Made by a program: the position numbers and the translations under genes. DNA of 64,000 nucleotides from an uncultured Tateyamaria sp. (lineage in GTDB: Bacteria > Pseudomonadota > Alphaproteobacteria > Rhodobacterales > Rhodobacteraceae): contig NZ_CANLAG010000001.1 in NCBI RefSeq assembly GCF_947488715.1, positions 780,772 to 844,771 of the forward strand, in the 5' to 3' direction. Below the pieces are notes generated by a model. It was given only the letters and a program-made list of their open reading frames with translations, searched no databases and was not told the origin of the DNA. This document shows positions 44,546-53,842 of this stretch, one piece after another (position 1 is the first letter of the stretch; the number at the start of each line of letters is the position of its first letter).

Positions 44546-45451
44546 TTACAAGGGAGCATGGTCCCGTTGCCTGCGGGCATTTCGCCCCTCGCGCCAGGCC
44601 AGCAAAAGTGCGCCGGTGATGATGATGCCAGCACCCAACAGTGTGATGCCGTCCGGGATGACACCATAGAAAATCGTGTCGTAAAGTGCCGCAAAGATCA
44701 GCGTTCCATAGCTGAACGGCGCAACAAAACTGGCGTCTGCGCGCGCCATGGCATTTACAAAACAGGTCTGCGCCACGGCCATGGCGCCGCCGATGCCTGC
44801 CATCAGCGCCCATTGCGCACCTGTTGGCGCTTGCCAGACCCAAACCACGGCCAGCCCGGCGACGATCATGCCCAGCAGGTTGTTGACCACAAGGATCGAA
44901 AACGGCCCCTCGCGTCCAGTCAGTTTCTTGATGATGCTCAACTCGAACCCCAGAACAAGCGCAGCCCCAAGGGCGAGCAGCGCCGCAGGTTGAAAGCTGG
45001 CAGGTGTCGGGCGCAGCAGGATCATGGCCCCGGCAAAGGCAATAGCGGCGGCCAGCCAACGCCACTTGCCCACGCGTTCGCCCAAAAGGGGGATGGCCAG
45101 GATCATGCCGAACACCGGGTTGAGGAACGAGATCGCGGTGGCGTCGGCGAGCGGGATATACGCCACGCTTGCAAACATCAGCGTCACACCCAGCCAGCCC
45201 GACACCGTGCGGGCCAGGTGCAGACCGAGATGGGGCCGTTGAAATTCGGGCCGCAGGATCGCTGCCGCCGTCCCGAGCGCCACAAAGGCAAAGAGGAACC
45301 GCCCGAAGCTGATCTGGAACGGGTGCAGGGCCGGGCCGAATTGGTCTGTGCCCAAGGCTTTGGCAAACAGGGTGGTGGCCGCAATGAACGCGCAGGCGAT
45401 GCCGATCAGGCCAGCGGCAAGGGCAGGATTCGGAGGTTTGGCGGCATACAT
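44546..45451 (-). CDS. DMT superfamily (EamA) transporter
   Basis: 301 aa with ten hydrophobic helices in two homologous EamA halves; 'FLNPVFGMILAIPLLGERVGKWRWLAAAIAFAGAMILL' is the classic end of the first half. Similar proteins export amino acids or other small metabolites. It is divergent from argD across 259 bases, so an amino-acid link is possible but unproven. Ribosome site is weak at 45451. Confidence 0.9.
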   Translation of the reverse strand: MYAAKPPNPALAAGLIGIACAFIAATTLFAKALGTDQFGPALHPFQISFGRFLFAFVALGTAAAILRPEFQRPHLGLHLARTVSGWLGVTLMFASVAYIPLADATAISFLNPVFGMILAIPLLGERVGKWRWLAAAIAFAGAMILLRPTPASFQPAALLALGAALVLGFELSIIKKLTGREGPFSILVVNNLLGMIVAGLAVVWVWQAPTGAQWALMAGIGGAMAVAQTCFVNAMARADASFVAPFSYGTLIFAALYDTIFYGVIPDGITLLGAGIIITGALLLAWREGRNARRQRDHAPL

Positions 45452-45532
45452 GTACGTGACCTGCGCCCAAGCCGGGACAGGTGCAAGTCATTTCATCTGG
45501 TCTTTTTCAAACGGGGCGTCTATCAGACGGGC

Positions 45533-45580
45533 ATGAAGATCACGGCGACACATCTCCGACGACCCTTGCGCCGCAGCTGA
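45533..45580 (+). CDS. Candidate Arg-rich leader peptide upstream of argD
   Basis: Fifteen codons, MKITATHLRRPLRRS, then TGA. Four of the last seven residues are Arg (two CGA, two CGC), and it lies 130 bases upstream of argD on the same strand. The stop codon falls in the TGAG loop of a small GCAGC/GCTGC hairpin, and a second hairpin GTGTGcGCC/GGCCACAC follows (about 45600-45622), though without a T-run. A translational or transcriptional attenuator responding to charged tRNA-Arg is possible. The ribosome site (GACGGGC) is weak. Alternatively it is chance in a high-GC region. Confidence 0.35.
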   Translation: MKITATHLRRPLRRS

Positions 45581-45710
45581 GGCTGCCGACGATCTTTGCG
45601 TGTGCGCCGGATTTGGCCACACATCCCTCTCTTAAATCTGTTGACCCCGCCCAATGCCTCATGCACCAACGTGTTTTGACGTTTTTGGCTGACCCAAGAG
45701 GATGATCCCC

Positions 45711-46883
45711 ATGATCACGTCCGTTTTGCCGACCTACAACCGCGCCCCTCTGACCTTTGTCAAAGGCGAAGGCGCCTGGCTGATCGAAGCGGACGGGCGA
45801 CGTTTTCTCGACCTGGGCGCCGGTATTGCGGTCAATGCGCTGGGCCACGCCCATCCTGCTCTGACCGAGGCGCTGACCACCCAGGCCAATGCGCTCTGGC
45901 ACACGTCGAACCTGTACCACATCCCCCAGCAACAGGCCCTCGCCGACAAACTGGTCGATGCCACTTTTGCCGACACGGTGTTCTTTACCAACTCGGGCAC
46001 CGAGGCCTGCGAGCTGGCCGTCAAAATGGCGCGCAAATACTGGTTCGACAAAGGTGAACCCGACAAGGTCGATATCATCACCTTCACCGGCAGCTTCCAT
46101 GGCCGGTCATCTGCGGGCATCGCGGCGGCTGGGTCTGAAAAGATGACCAAGGGCTTTGGCCCGCTCCTGCCCGGATTTACCAACCTGGCCTTTGGTGATC
46201 ACGACGCGGTTGCGGCGGCGATCACCGACCAGACCGCAGCCATCCTGATCGAACCTGTCCAGGGCGAGGGCGGGATCATCCCTGTGCCTGACCAATGCCT
46301 CAAAGGGTTGCGCGACCTGTGCGACACGCATGGCATCCTGCTCATCTTTGACGAAGTTCAATGCGGTGTCGGCCGCACGGGCAAGCTTTTCGCCCATGAA
46401 TGGGCGGGCGTGGCGCCGGACATCATGATGGTCGCCAAGGGGATCGGCGGCGGCTTTCCCCTGGGCTGTGTGCTGGCCACCGAAAACGCCGCAAGCGGCA
46501 TGACCGCAGGCACGCATGGCTCGACCTATGGCGGCAACCCGCTGGGCTGCGCCGTGGGCTGTGCCGTCCTCGATATTGTCGCTGACCCTGCCTTCCTCGC
46601 GGATGTGAACCGCCGCGCAGGCCTGTTGCGCCAGAAACTCGAAGGTTTGACTGCCGCCCATCCGGATGTCTTCGACCTGGTGCGCGGGTCCGGGCTGATG
46701 ATGGGGATCAAGTGCAAAGTGCCATGCGGTGACGTGGTCGCTGCCGGCTATGCCCAAGAGGTGATCACCGTCCCTGCCGCAGACAACACGATCCGCCTGT
46801 TGCCTCCGCTCAATATTTCCGACGACGAAATCGCAGCCGCTGTGGACCGACTTGATGCCGCCGCAATCGCTTTGGCGTCCTGA
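45711..46883 (+). CDS. argD: Acetylornithine aminotransferase
   Basis: 390 aa class III PLP aminotransferase. PLP lysine is Lys243 in 'MMVAKGIGGGFPLG'; other motifs are 'FFTNSGTEACELAVKMARKY' (91-110), 'FTGSFHGRSSAGIAA' and 'LIFDEVQCGVGRTG'. It converts N-acetylglutamate semialdehyde to N-acetylornithine in arginine biosynthesis. ATG 45711 has AGAGGA at eight bases, unlike an earlier in-frame ATG at 45702. Followed by argF with an intercistronic repeat in between. Confidence 0.93.
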   Translation: MITSVLPTYNRAPLTFVKGEGAWLIEADGRRFLDLGAGIAVNALGHAHPALTEALTTQANALWHTSNLYHIPQQQALADKLVDATFADTVFFTNSGTEACELAVKMARKYWFDKGEPDKVDIITFTGSFHGRSSAGIAAAGSEKMTKGFGPLLPGFTNLAFGDHDAVAAAITDQTAAILIEPVQGEGGIIPVPDQCLKGLRDLCDTHGILLIFDEVQCGVGRTGKLFAHEWAGVAPDIMMVAKGIGGGFPLGCVLATENAASGMTAGTHGSTYGGNPLGCAVGCAVLDIVADPAFLADVNRRAGLLRQKLEGLTAAHPDVFDLVRGSGLMMGIKCKVPCGDVVAAGYAQEVITVPAADNTIRLLPPLNISDDEIAAAVDRLDAAAIALAS

Positions 46884-46935
46884 CTTTCCTTTCGCATCAA
46901 ATACCTTCGGGGGTTCGGGGGCAGACAGCCCCCGG
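46884..46935 (+). repeat. Intercistronic element, copy B (argD-argF)
   Basis: Directly after the argD stop: CTTTCCTTTCGC, ATC, AAATACCTT, C, GGGGG, TTC, then the hairpin GGGGGC-AGACA-GCCCCC. It shares sequence, order and orientation relative to transcription with the copy at 4521-4580 in the BMP ABC operon. Confidence 0.6.
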
Positions 46936-46958
46936 CAACCCGCACCAAGAGACATGAC

Positions 46959-47864
46959 ATGACCCATTTCCTAGACATCCATACGACGTCGCAACCTGAC
47001 CTGCGGCAGATCATCGACAGCGCCCGCGACATGAAAACCGCCCGTGCCGGCCGCCCCAAGGGGACGCGGGACGATGATCAGCCGCTGGATGGGCACATGG
47101 TGGCCCTTATTTTCGAAAAACCCTCTACTCGGACACGCGTGTCCTTTGACGTGGGCGTGCGCCAGATGGGCGGCCAGACGATGGTGCTGTCCGGATCGGA
47201 CATGCAACTGGGACATGGCGAGACCATTGCCGACACTGCCCGTGTCCTCAGCCGCTATGTGGACCTCATCATGATCCGCACATTCGAAGAAGCGACGCTG
47301 CTGGAAATGGCGGAATATGCGACCGTGCCTGTAATCAACGGCCTTACCAATCGCACGCATCCCTGCCAGATCATGGCGGACATCATGACCTTCGAAGAGC
47401 ATCGCGGCCCGATCCGCGGCAAGAAAGTCGTGTGGTCCGGTGACGGCAACAATGTCTTTGCCAGCTTTGCCCATGCGGCCAAGCAATTCGAGTTTGATCT
47501 GGTCTTTACCGGTCCAGAACCGCTTGATCCCGAACGGGCGTTGGACGGTCTCTACACAACCGAGCGGGACCCCGCGCGCGCCGTCGAAGGTGCCGATCTG
47601 GTTGTTACGGACACCTGGGTGTCGATGCATGATCCCCAATCCGCGCGCGAACGGCGGCACAACCAGTTGCGCGGTTATCAGGTGAACGCGGACCTGATGG
47701 CCCAGGCTAAGGCGGACAGCCTGTTCATGCACTGCCTGCCCGCCCACCGCGATGACGAGGCAACGTCCGAGATCATGGACGGGCCACATTCTGTCATCTT
47801 TGACGAAGCCGAAAACCGGCTGCATGCGCAAAAGGCGATCATGCGCTGGTGTCTGGGCGTTTGA
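46959..47864 (+). CDS. argF: Ornithine carbamoyltransferase
   Basis: 301 aa. Carbamoyl-phosphate loop '[15 protein letters not shown]' (STRTR 56-60), '[16 protein letters not shown]' (HPCQ), and the ornithine-binding '[14 protein letters not shown]' (HCLPAHR) are all intact. It makes citrulline from ornithine. Second gene after argD, sharing the arginine pathway; ATG chosen at 46959. Confidence 0.95.
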   Translation: MTHFLDIHTTSQPDLRQIIDSARDMKTARAGRPKGTRDDDQPLDGHMVALIFEKPSTRTRVSFDVGVRQMGGQTMVLSGSDMQLGHGETIADTARVLSRYVDLIMIRTFEEATLLEMAEYATVPVINGLTNRTHPCQIMADIMTFEEHRGPIRGKKVVWSGDGNNVFASFAHAAKQFEFDLVFTGPEPLDPERALDGLYTTERDPARAVEGADLVVTDTWVSMHDPQSARERRHNQLRGYQVNADLMAQAKADSLFMHCLPAHRDDEATSEIMDGPHSVIFDEAENRLHAQKAIMRWCLGV

Positions 47865-47868
47865 CGGG

Positions 47869-48858
47869 ATGACCGGCGTGCGCATCGCAGTGGCCGGAGC
47901 GGGCAGCATCGGCTGTTTCGTCGGTGGGCTGCTGGCGCATGCGGGACACGACGTGCGTTTTCTTGGTCGGGCGCGACTGGTAGATGCCTGCGCGACGTCG
48001 GGCCTGCGATTGACCGGCTATGATGGTCTGGACCTGCATCTGCAGCAGGTTCAAGCGACCGCCTCGCCCGAGGTGGGTCTCGCGGACGCGGACGTGGTTC
48101 TGGTCTGTGTCAAATCCGGTGACACCGCCGCGATGGCCGCGCAGATCGCGCAATATGCCGACGGCGCGCAGGTGATCAGCCTGCAAAACGGGGTGACCAA
48201 TGCCGCCACTTTGCGCGCCGCCTTGCCGCGCCATGATGTGCGCGCAGCCATGGTGCCGTTCAATGTCGTGGCAGAGGGCGCCGCGCATGTGCACCGCGCC
48301 ACATCCGGCGATATCCTCGTTGAGGCGGGTCCCCTGCCTGCGCTGAGCACTGCGCATTTGGCCTGGACCGCACATACCGACATCGAGGCCGTGCAATGGG
48401 GCAAGTTATTGATCAACCTGGGGAACGCGGTCAACGCGCTGTCGGACCTGCCATTGTTGGAGCAATTGCAGGACGTCCGCTGGCGTCGTCTGTTGGCCGA
48501 TCAGATGCGCGAGGCGCTGCGCGTGCTGCGTGCGGCGGGCATCACCCCGGCCAAGACCACGGCGGTGGCACCCGGTTTGATCCCGATGATCCTCCGGCTG
48601 CCCACGCCGGTGTTCCGGCTGGTGGCGGCGCAGATGCTGACCATTGATGCAACCGCGCGTTCGTCAATGTGGGAAGACCTGAAGCGTGGTCGGACGACCG
48701 AGATTGACGCCCTGCAAGGCACGATCCTGCAACTTGCCGATCGTTTTGGTCGTCAGGCCCCGGTCAATGCGCGGATGCGCCAGTTGATCCAGGCCGCCGA
48801 GACCGCAGGCAACGGTCCGCCGGGCCTGAGTGTGGACGAGATCAGACGCACGCTCTAG
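47869..48858 (+). CDS. Ketopantoate reductase-like (ApbA/PanE family) oxidoreductase
   Basis: 329 aa. N-terminal NAD(P) loop 'VAGAGSIGCFVGGLLAHAGHDVRFLGR' (GxGxxG), 'VKSGDTAAMA', 'SLQNGVTNA', and the C-terminal catalytic-lysine helix 'WGKLLINLGNAVNAL'. Members reduce 2-dehydropantoate in pantothenate synthesis, but the family includes paralogs with other substrates and the sequence does not decide. Starts four bases after argF, so likely co-transcribed. A hairpin terminator follows. Confidence 0.83.
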   Translation: MTGVRIAVAGAGSIGCFVGGLLAHAGHDVRFLGRARLVDACATSGLRLTGYDGLDLHLQQVQATASPEVGLADADVVLVCVKSGDTAAMAAQIAQYADGAQVISLQNGVTNAATLRAALPRHDVRAAMVPFNVVAEGAAHVHRATSGDILVEAGPLPALSTAHLAWTAHTDIEAVQWGKLLINLGNAVNALSDLPLLEQLQDVRWRRLLADQMREALRVLRAAGITPAKTTAVAPGLIPMILRLPTPVFRLVAAQMLTIDATARSSMWEDLKRGRTTEIDALQGTILQLADRFGRQAPVNARMRQLIQAAETAGNGPPGLSVDEIRRTL

Positions 48859-48879
48859 CCCGCTCGACCGGGTGGCGTT

Positions 48880-48908
48880 GGCGGGGACTTGCCCCGCCTT
48901 GGCCGTTT
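48880..48908. terminator. Hairpin terminator between PanE-like gene and PCu(A)C
   Basis: GGCGGGG, loop ACTTG, CCCCGCC (48880-48898), followed by TTGGCCGTTTTC on the plus strand. It lies between two convergent genes and may serve both. Confidence 0.6.
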
Positions 48909-49400
48909 TCAGTTCGAGTGGGTGCTGTGGTCGTCGTGGCCACCATGGGCGTCTGCCGCCGGTTTGCGTTCGTTGTCGACAGGGATGGTCACGACCACCT
49001 CGCCCGCATTTTCAAAGACCAGCGTGACTTCGATGTCGCTGCCCTGTTCCAGCGGCCCGGTAAGGCCCATCAGCATGACGTGATCGGCGCCACGTTTCAT
49101 TTCGTACATGGTGCCTGCGGGGATGGCGATGCCGCCTTCGATTTCGGTCATCTTCATGACGCCGTCGCTGACTTCGACATGGGTGTGCAGCTCGACCCGT
49201 TTTGCCGCGTCGGAACGGGCCGCGATCAGAACGTCATCCGCGCCTGATGTGTTGTGCAGCATCATAAAGGCTGCGCCAGCCTTGGCCGAGGGGCTGGCCG
49301 CACGGGCGTATGGATCCATGACCATGATGTTGTCAGCCAGGGCTGGAAGGGCGATGAGGGTAGCGGTTACAGCCGCCAAGATGGGTTTGGGAAAGGACAT
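48909..49400 (-). CDS. Periplasmic copper chaperone PCu(A)C
   Basis: 163 aa with a signal peptide (cleavage after 'ALPALA', about residue 22). The copper motif H(M)-x10-M-x21-H-x-M is represented by 'ELHTH...MKMTEIEGG...RGADHVMLMG'. A His/Asp-rich C-terminal tail ('HGGHDDHSTHS') may add metal sites. PCu(A)C proteins deliver Cu(I) to the CuA or CuB centre of cytochrome oxidase. Near a DUF2946 gene that often accompanies copper genes. Confidence 0.92.
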   Translation of the reverse strand: MSFPKPILAAVTATLIALPALADNIMVMDPYARAASPSAKAGAAFMMLHNTSGADDVLIAARSDAAKRVELHTHVEVSDGVMKMTEIEGGIAIPAGTMYEMKRGADHVMLMGLTGPLEQGSDIEVTLVFENAGEVVVTIPVDNERKPAADAHGGHDDHSTHSN

Positions 49401-49451
49401 GAACGTCCCCTTTCTGGTGATCTGAATTGCAGTGCTGTTCTGAAGGGTGGG

Positions 49452-49799
49452 TCAGATCACCAAAGGCGGTGCGCGTGCGCCGGGGCGGCCCGAGGCGCAA
49501 TGTTCCGCAAACGCAACAGGTTCCCACACCTGCAACAGGTGAAACCGTGTCGGAGCCGTCAGGCTGATGGCGGGAGGGGCGAGCGCGTCTGTGCTGTGCA
49601 GTGCACAATCGGGGCAAAGGTGCGGGGCCTGTGTCGGCTGCCCGTCCGCATCAACGTAGATCGCGGAAAGAGTTGTGCCGGTGCAGATGACGATGCGGTC
49701 CACGGCGCGATCCGCACCACGCGCCACCGCCATGCTGTGACTTGTCACAAGTAGCATCAGGCTCAGCAGAATGGACAGGCACGCGCGCATCATGGGCAT
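49452..49799 (-). CDS. DUF2946-like exported protein
   Basis: 115 aa with an N-terminal signal or anchor ('LSILLSLMLLVTSHSMAVA'). The short mature part has 'CPDCALHS' (CxxC plus His), as in DUF2946 proteins found beside copper-related genes. Translation may start at ATG 49799 or the following ATG codons. It is 51 bases upstream of the PCu(A)C gene on the same strand, so the two may be co-transcribed. Confidence 0.65.
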   Translation of the reverse strand: MPMMRACLSILLSLMLLVTSHSMAVARGADRAVDRIVICTGTTLSAIYVDADGQPTQAPHLCPDCALHSTDALAPPAISLTAPTRFHLLQVWEPVAFAEHCASGRPGARAPPLVI

Positions 49800-49870
49800 G
49801 TTCTAGATCAGCGTGTGGGTACACTCAACTGCGGCAATGCGTTGCGGGTCGGCGCATTGCGGTTGTTCCG

Positions 49871-49904
49871 AAACGAACAACCCCGCCTGCCTGCGCAGAC
49901 GGGG
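49871..49904 (-). terminator. Rho-independent terminator after rpmB
   Basis: Minus strand CCCCGTCTGC, loop, GCAGGCGGGG (49904-49881) with one G-T pair in a ten-pair stem, followed by TTGTTCGTTT. It lies 26 bases beyond the rpmB stop. Confidence 0.8.
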
Positions 49905-49930
49905 TGATGTGCATCGGGATGAACCGTGGT

Positions 49931-50221
49931 TCAGGCTGTTGCAGCCTGCGCCTTGGCAATCTCTTTTTTGACCTTGAGCGCGCGGTCGGACAGTTCAACG
50001 TCCTTGGCCTTGGCCAGATACGCGTCCAGACCACCACGGTGATCGACTGAGCGCAGCGCCGATGCCGAAATCCGCAGCTTGACGCCACGGCCCAGCGTTT
50101 CGGATTGCAGCGTCACGTCGTTCAGGTTCGGCAAGAAACGCCGACGTGTTCTGTTTTTCGCGTGGCTGACATTGTTGCCAACCATCGGGCCTTTACCGGT
50201 CAATTCGCATACGCGCGACAT
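49931..50221 (-). CDS. rpmB: 50S ribosomal protein L28
   Basis: 96 aa. '[33 protein letters not shown]' is the L28 signature, with a C-terminal extension of about 20 residues usual in alphaproteobacteria. AAGAGG precedes the ATG at 50221. Monocistronic, with its own terminator. Confidence 0.97.
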   Translation of the reverse strand: MSRVCELTGKGPMVGNNVSHAKNRTRRRFLPNLNDVTLQSETLGRGVKLRISASALRSVDHRGGLDAYLAKAKDVELSDRALKVKKEIAKAQAATA

Positions 50222-50327
50222 GGGCTTATCCTCTTAACGTTTTGCCGCCTCACACCGGGTCACCCGCCCTGAAACGACACAGGCACCGCGCGATGTCGGC
50301 GGCGCCATCGAATTTGGTCTGGAGGCT

Positions 50328-51341
50328 TTAGGGGGAATCGGGGTCAGGGTCAACCCGCCGTGGGCTTAAATCCACCCCCAATTCAGACAGGATGTGTGCT
50401 GCGGCGATGGCGGGGTCCAATGCGCCGGAGGACACCTCTGCGCCCAGTGTCGCCATGCGGGTTTGCACGTCGGGTGTTTCCAACTGTGACAGCAGTGCGG
50501 TGCGCACATCCTGCTCGAACCAATAGCGCGCCTGATCGGCGCGGGTCCGTGCGAAAAAGCCCGCTTCCCTACGCCATGCCACGAGGGACTGCATGTCGGC
50601 CCAAGCAGTGTCCAACCCGTCCTCGGAAAGGGCGGATACCATCATCGCCTTGGGGTAGCCCGTTGGGTCCTGTGGACGTTTGCGCAGCAGGCGCAGCGCA
50701 CCCGCGTAGTCGGCACAGGTCCGTGTCGCAGCGGGTTTCAGATCGCCATCCGCCTTGTTGACGAGGATCATATCCGCCATTTCCATGATCCCGCGTTTGA
50801 CCCCCTGCAACTCGTCGCCGCCTGCCGGTGCCAATAGCAGCAGAAAAAGGTCCGCCATCTGCGCTACCACAGTCTCGGATTGTCCGACACCAACGGTTTC
50901 GATCAAAATGACGTCAAACCCTGCACCCTCGCACAGGGCCACCGCTTCGCGGGTGCGACGGCCCACGCCGCCCAAGTGGGTCTGGCTGGGCGAGGGGCGG
51001 ATAAAGGCTTCGGGCACACGGCTTAACCGGTCCATGCGGGTTTTGTCGCCCAGGATTGACCCACCGGAGCGCGCCGATGACGGGTCCACTGCCAACACGG
51101 CAACACGCAGGCCACGTGCGACAAGCATCATGCCAAACGCTTCGATAAAGGTGGATTTGCCGACGCCCGGTGTGCCGGACAGGCCGATGCGCAGCGCCTG
51201 GCGGTCACGGGGCAGGCTGGACAGAACAGCCGCTGCTTGATCCCTGTGATCGGCCCGCGCGCTTTCGACCAGCGTGATACCGCGTGCAAGGGCCCGCCGT
51301 TCTCCGGCGGCAATGCGATGTGCCAGGTCGGCTGTGTCCAT
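50328..51341 (-). CDS. meaB: MeaB/ArgK family GTPase (methylmalonyl-CoA mutase chaperone)
   Basis: 337 aa G3E-type GTPase. Walker A 'GTPGVGKS' (56-63), 'VLAVDPSSARSGGSILGDKTRM' (switch region), 'IETVGVGQSE', and 'NKADGD' (NKxD). MeaB protects and reloads the B12 cofactor of methylmalonyl-CoA mutase. The mutase gene is not in the window. ATG 51341 has AGGGAGAG seven bases upstream; the longer in-frame extension lies in the hrpB region. Divergent from hrpB across about 90 bases. Confidence 0.92.
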   Translation of the reverse strand: MDTADLAHRIAAGERRALARGITLVESARADHRDQAAAVLSSLPRDRQALRIGLSGTPGVGKSTFIEAFGMMLVARGLRVAVLAVDPSSARSGGSILGDKTRMDRLSRVPEAFIRPSPSQTHLGGVGRRTREAVALCEGAGFDVILIETVGVGQSETVVAQMADLFLLLLAPAGGDELQGVKRGIMEMADMILVNKADGDLKPAATRTCADYAGALRLLRKRPQDPTGYPKAMMVSALSEDGLDTAWADMQSLVAWRREAGFFARTRADQARYWFEQDVRTALLSQLETPDVQTRMATLGAEVSSGALDPAIAAAHILSELGVDLSPRRVDPDPDSP

Positions 51342-51431
51342 GAGCGTGCTCTCCCTGATGCAACATGTCCGGGATGAGGCGTGAAATGTCCAGAGTTGGC
51401 GGCGCCGCACAGTTGGCGCATAACGCGACCC

Positions 51432-53840
51432 ATGACCCAGTTGCCGATCCATGACATCTTGCCCGACCTGATCGCCACCTTGCGCCGGGACGGGCGGGCC
51501 GTGTTGCAAGCCCCGCCGGGTGCAGGCAAGACGACCTGCGTGCCGCTGGCGATGCACGAGGCCGGTCTGTGCAAGGGGCGCATTCTGATGCTGGAGCCCC
51601 GGCGCTTGGCCGCGCGCGCTGCTGCGGAACGTATGGCTACAACTCTGGGCGAGGTGCCGGGTCAGACGGTCGGCTACCGGGTCAGGGGCGAGAGCAAAGT
51701 CAGCAAAGACACGCGTATCGAAGTGGTGACGGAGGGTATCCTCACCCGGATGTTGCAAGACGCGCCTGATCTGCCCGGCGTAGGCGCGGTGATCTTTGAC
51801 GAATTTCACGAGCGGTCATTGAATGCTGATCTGGGCTTGGCACTGTGCCTTGAGGTGGCCGAGGCGCTGCGGGACGACCTGATCCTTTTGGCCATGTCGG
51901 CCACGTTGGATGCCGCCCCGGTGGCCGAAGTGATGGGGTGCGAAATCCTGACGTCCGAAGGGCGCAGTTTTGAAGTTGTACCCCATTGGTTGCCCCGCCC
52001 CGTGGCCAAGGACACCCGGTTCGAAGCCGCAATGGCGGATTTGATTCTTGAGGCATTGGGCGCGGCGGATGGCGGTGCGCTTGCCTTTTTGCCGGGCGAG
52101 GGGGAGATACGGCGTACTTTGGCTTTGCTGACGCCGCGCCTGCCGGGGGGTGTCGAGGCGCTGCCGCTGTTTGGGGCTATGGATTTCAAAGCGCAACGGG
52201 CGGCACTTGCGCCGTCAAAGGGGCGCAAGGTGGTTCTGGCCACCGCCATCGCAGAGACATCGCTGACCATCCCGGACGTGCGCATCGTTGTGGATGGTGG
52301 CCGGTCACGGCGGGCGCGATTTGATCCAAGTTCGGGGATGTCGCGCCTGATCACCGAACGGGTGACGCGGGCCGAGGCGACCCAGCGTGCCGGACGCGCG
52401 GGCCGCGTGGCACCCGGTGTGGCCTACAAGCTCTGGACGCGTGGAGAGGACGGCGCAATGGCGGCGTTTCCTCCACCCGAGATCGAAGCGGGTGATCTGG
52501 CGAGCTTTGCGCTGGAGTTGAGCCTGTGGGGCGCGAGTGAGGCAGACCTGCGATTTGTGACGCCCCCGCATCGCGGTCGTTTGGCCGAGGCTCGGGCAGT
52601 GTTGCGCATGTTGGGCGCGCTGGACGCGGACCATCGGATCACGGCGCATGGCCGGGCCCTGGCCCGTTATCCTCTGCATCCCCGTTTGGCGCATATGCTG
52701 GAGACAGCGGGCAAGGGCGCGGCCCCGTTGGCGGCGTTGCTGGCCGAACGGGACCCGCTGCGCAATCGCGGCACGGACCTTGGCCTGCGGTTGCGGGCGA
52801 TGCGCGATCCCGGAGCCTTTCCCGATGCGCATCGTGGCACGTTGGCGCGCATCCGGGACGAGGCGAAACGTCTGAAATCGCGCGCGTCTGACCGCCCGCC
52901 CCGTGATGCGTCCGAAATGGCGGCGCTGGCCTATCCGGACCGCATCGGCTTGCGCCGGGCGGGTGATGCGCCGCGCTATATCCTGTCGGGGGGCAAGGGG
53001 GCCGTGCTGCCGCAAGGGGATAGGTTGTCCGGGCAAAGCATGATCGTGGCCACGGACCTTGATGGTGACCCGCGCGAGGCGCGCATTCGTCAAGCGATCC
53101 CCTTGGACCGCGCCGCGTTTGAGGCGCTGTTCGGTGACCAGATTGAACAGGTTCGGGTGTGCAACTGGAGCAAGCGCGACAAGGCGGTGCGCGCACGGGA
53201 GCAGCGGCGCTTTGGTGCGCTGGTTCTGGAAGACGCACCCTGGCACGATGCGCCTGATGATGCGCTGGCCCTTGCCATGGCCGAGGGTGTGCGCATTCAG
53301 GGGCTGTTGCCATCAAAGGCCGCGCGCCGTCTGATGGCCCGCGCGGCACTGATGGGGCCTGAGTTTGCAGACCTGTCTGAGGCGCATCTTCTGGACACGC
53401 TCGAAGACTGGTTGGTGCCTTATCTGAGTGGTGTGACATCAGCAGCAGACTGGAAACGGTTCGACATTCTGCCTGCCTTGCAGGCGCATCTGGGCTTTGC
53501 CGCGATGCAAGAGTTGGATCGCGCGGTGCCGGGGCACTTTGTGACGCCGTTGGGGCGGCGTATTGCAATCGACTATGACGGCGCGACGCCGGGCATTTCG
53601 GTGCGGTTGCAGGAGCTGTTTGGCGTCATGCGGCATCCGGTGGTGGGACAGGTGCCGCTGCAGGTGACGCTGTTGTCGCCCGCGCAGCGCCCGATCCAGA
53701 TAACGTCCGACCTGCCGGGGTTCTGGGCCAACACATATGCGGATGTGCGCAAGGATATGCGCGGGCAGTACCCCAAGCATCCCTGGCCCGAGGACCCGAC
53801 ACAGGCCGATCCGACCTTGCGCGCCAAACCACGGCGCTGA
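51432..53840 (+). CDS. hrpB: ATP-dependent helicase HrpB
   Basis: 802 aa DEAH-type superfamily 2 helicase. Walker A 'APPGAGKTT', motif II 'FDEFHERS' (DEFH), motif III 'AMSATLD', motif VI 'QRAGRAGR', followed by the C-terminal HrpB domain ('MRGQYPKHPWPEDPTQADPT'). The bacterial HrpB helicases have no firm role; they may act on RNA. Length is the family's usual. ATG 51432 is the first family-consistent start. Confidence 0.95.
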   Translation: MTQLPIHDILPDLIATLRRDGRAVLQAPPGAGKTTCVPLAMHEAGLCKGRILMLEPRRLAARAAAERMATTLGEVPGQTVGYRVRGESKVSKDTRIEVVTEGILTRMLQDAPDLPGVGAVIFDEFHERSLNADLGLALCLEVAEALRDDLILLAMSATLDAAPVAEVMGCEILTSEGRSFEVVPHWLPRPVAKDTRFEAAMADLILEALGAADGGALAFLPGEGEIRRTLALLTPRLPGGVEALPLFGAMDFKAQRAALAPSKGRKVVLATAIAETSLTIPDVRIVVDGGRSRRARFDPSSGMSRLITERVTRAEATQRAGRAGRVAPGVAYKLWTRGEDGAMAAFPPPEIEAGDLASFALELSLWGASEADLRFVTPPHRGRLAEARAVLRMLGALDADHRITAHGRALARYPLHPRLAHMLETAGKGAAPLAALLAERDPLRNRGTDLGLRLRAMRDPGAFPDAHRGTLARIRDEAKRLKSRASDRPPRDASEMAALAYPDRIGLRRAGDAPRYILSGGKGAVLPQGDRLSGQSMIVATDLDGDPREARIRQAIPLDRAAFEALFGDQIEQVRVCNWSKRDKAVRAREQRRFGALVLEDAPWHDAPDDALALAMAEGVRIQGLLPSKAARRLMARAALMGPEFADLSEAHLLDTLEDWLVPYLSGVTSAADWKRFDILPALQAHLGFAAMQELDRAVPGHFVTPLGRRIAIDYDGATPGISVRLQELFGVMRHPVVGQVPLQVTLLSPAQRPIQITSDLPGFWANTYADVRKDMRGQYPKHPWPEDPTQADPTLRAKPRR

Positions 53841-53842
53841 GG

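Noticed and set aside
44558..45580. A long plus-strand frame opposite the DMT transporter that ends in the Arg-rich leader
   Set aside because: Only the last 15 codons lie outside the real antisense gene; the rest is a shadow, so I kept only the short leader ORF as a candidate.
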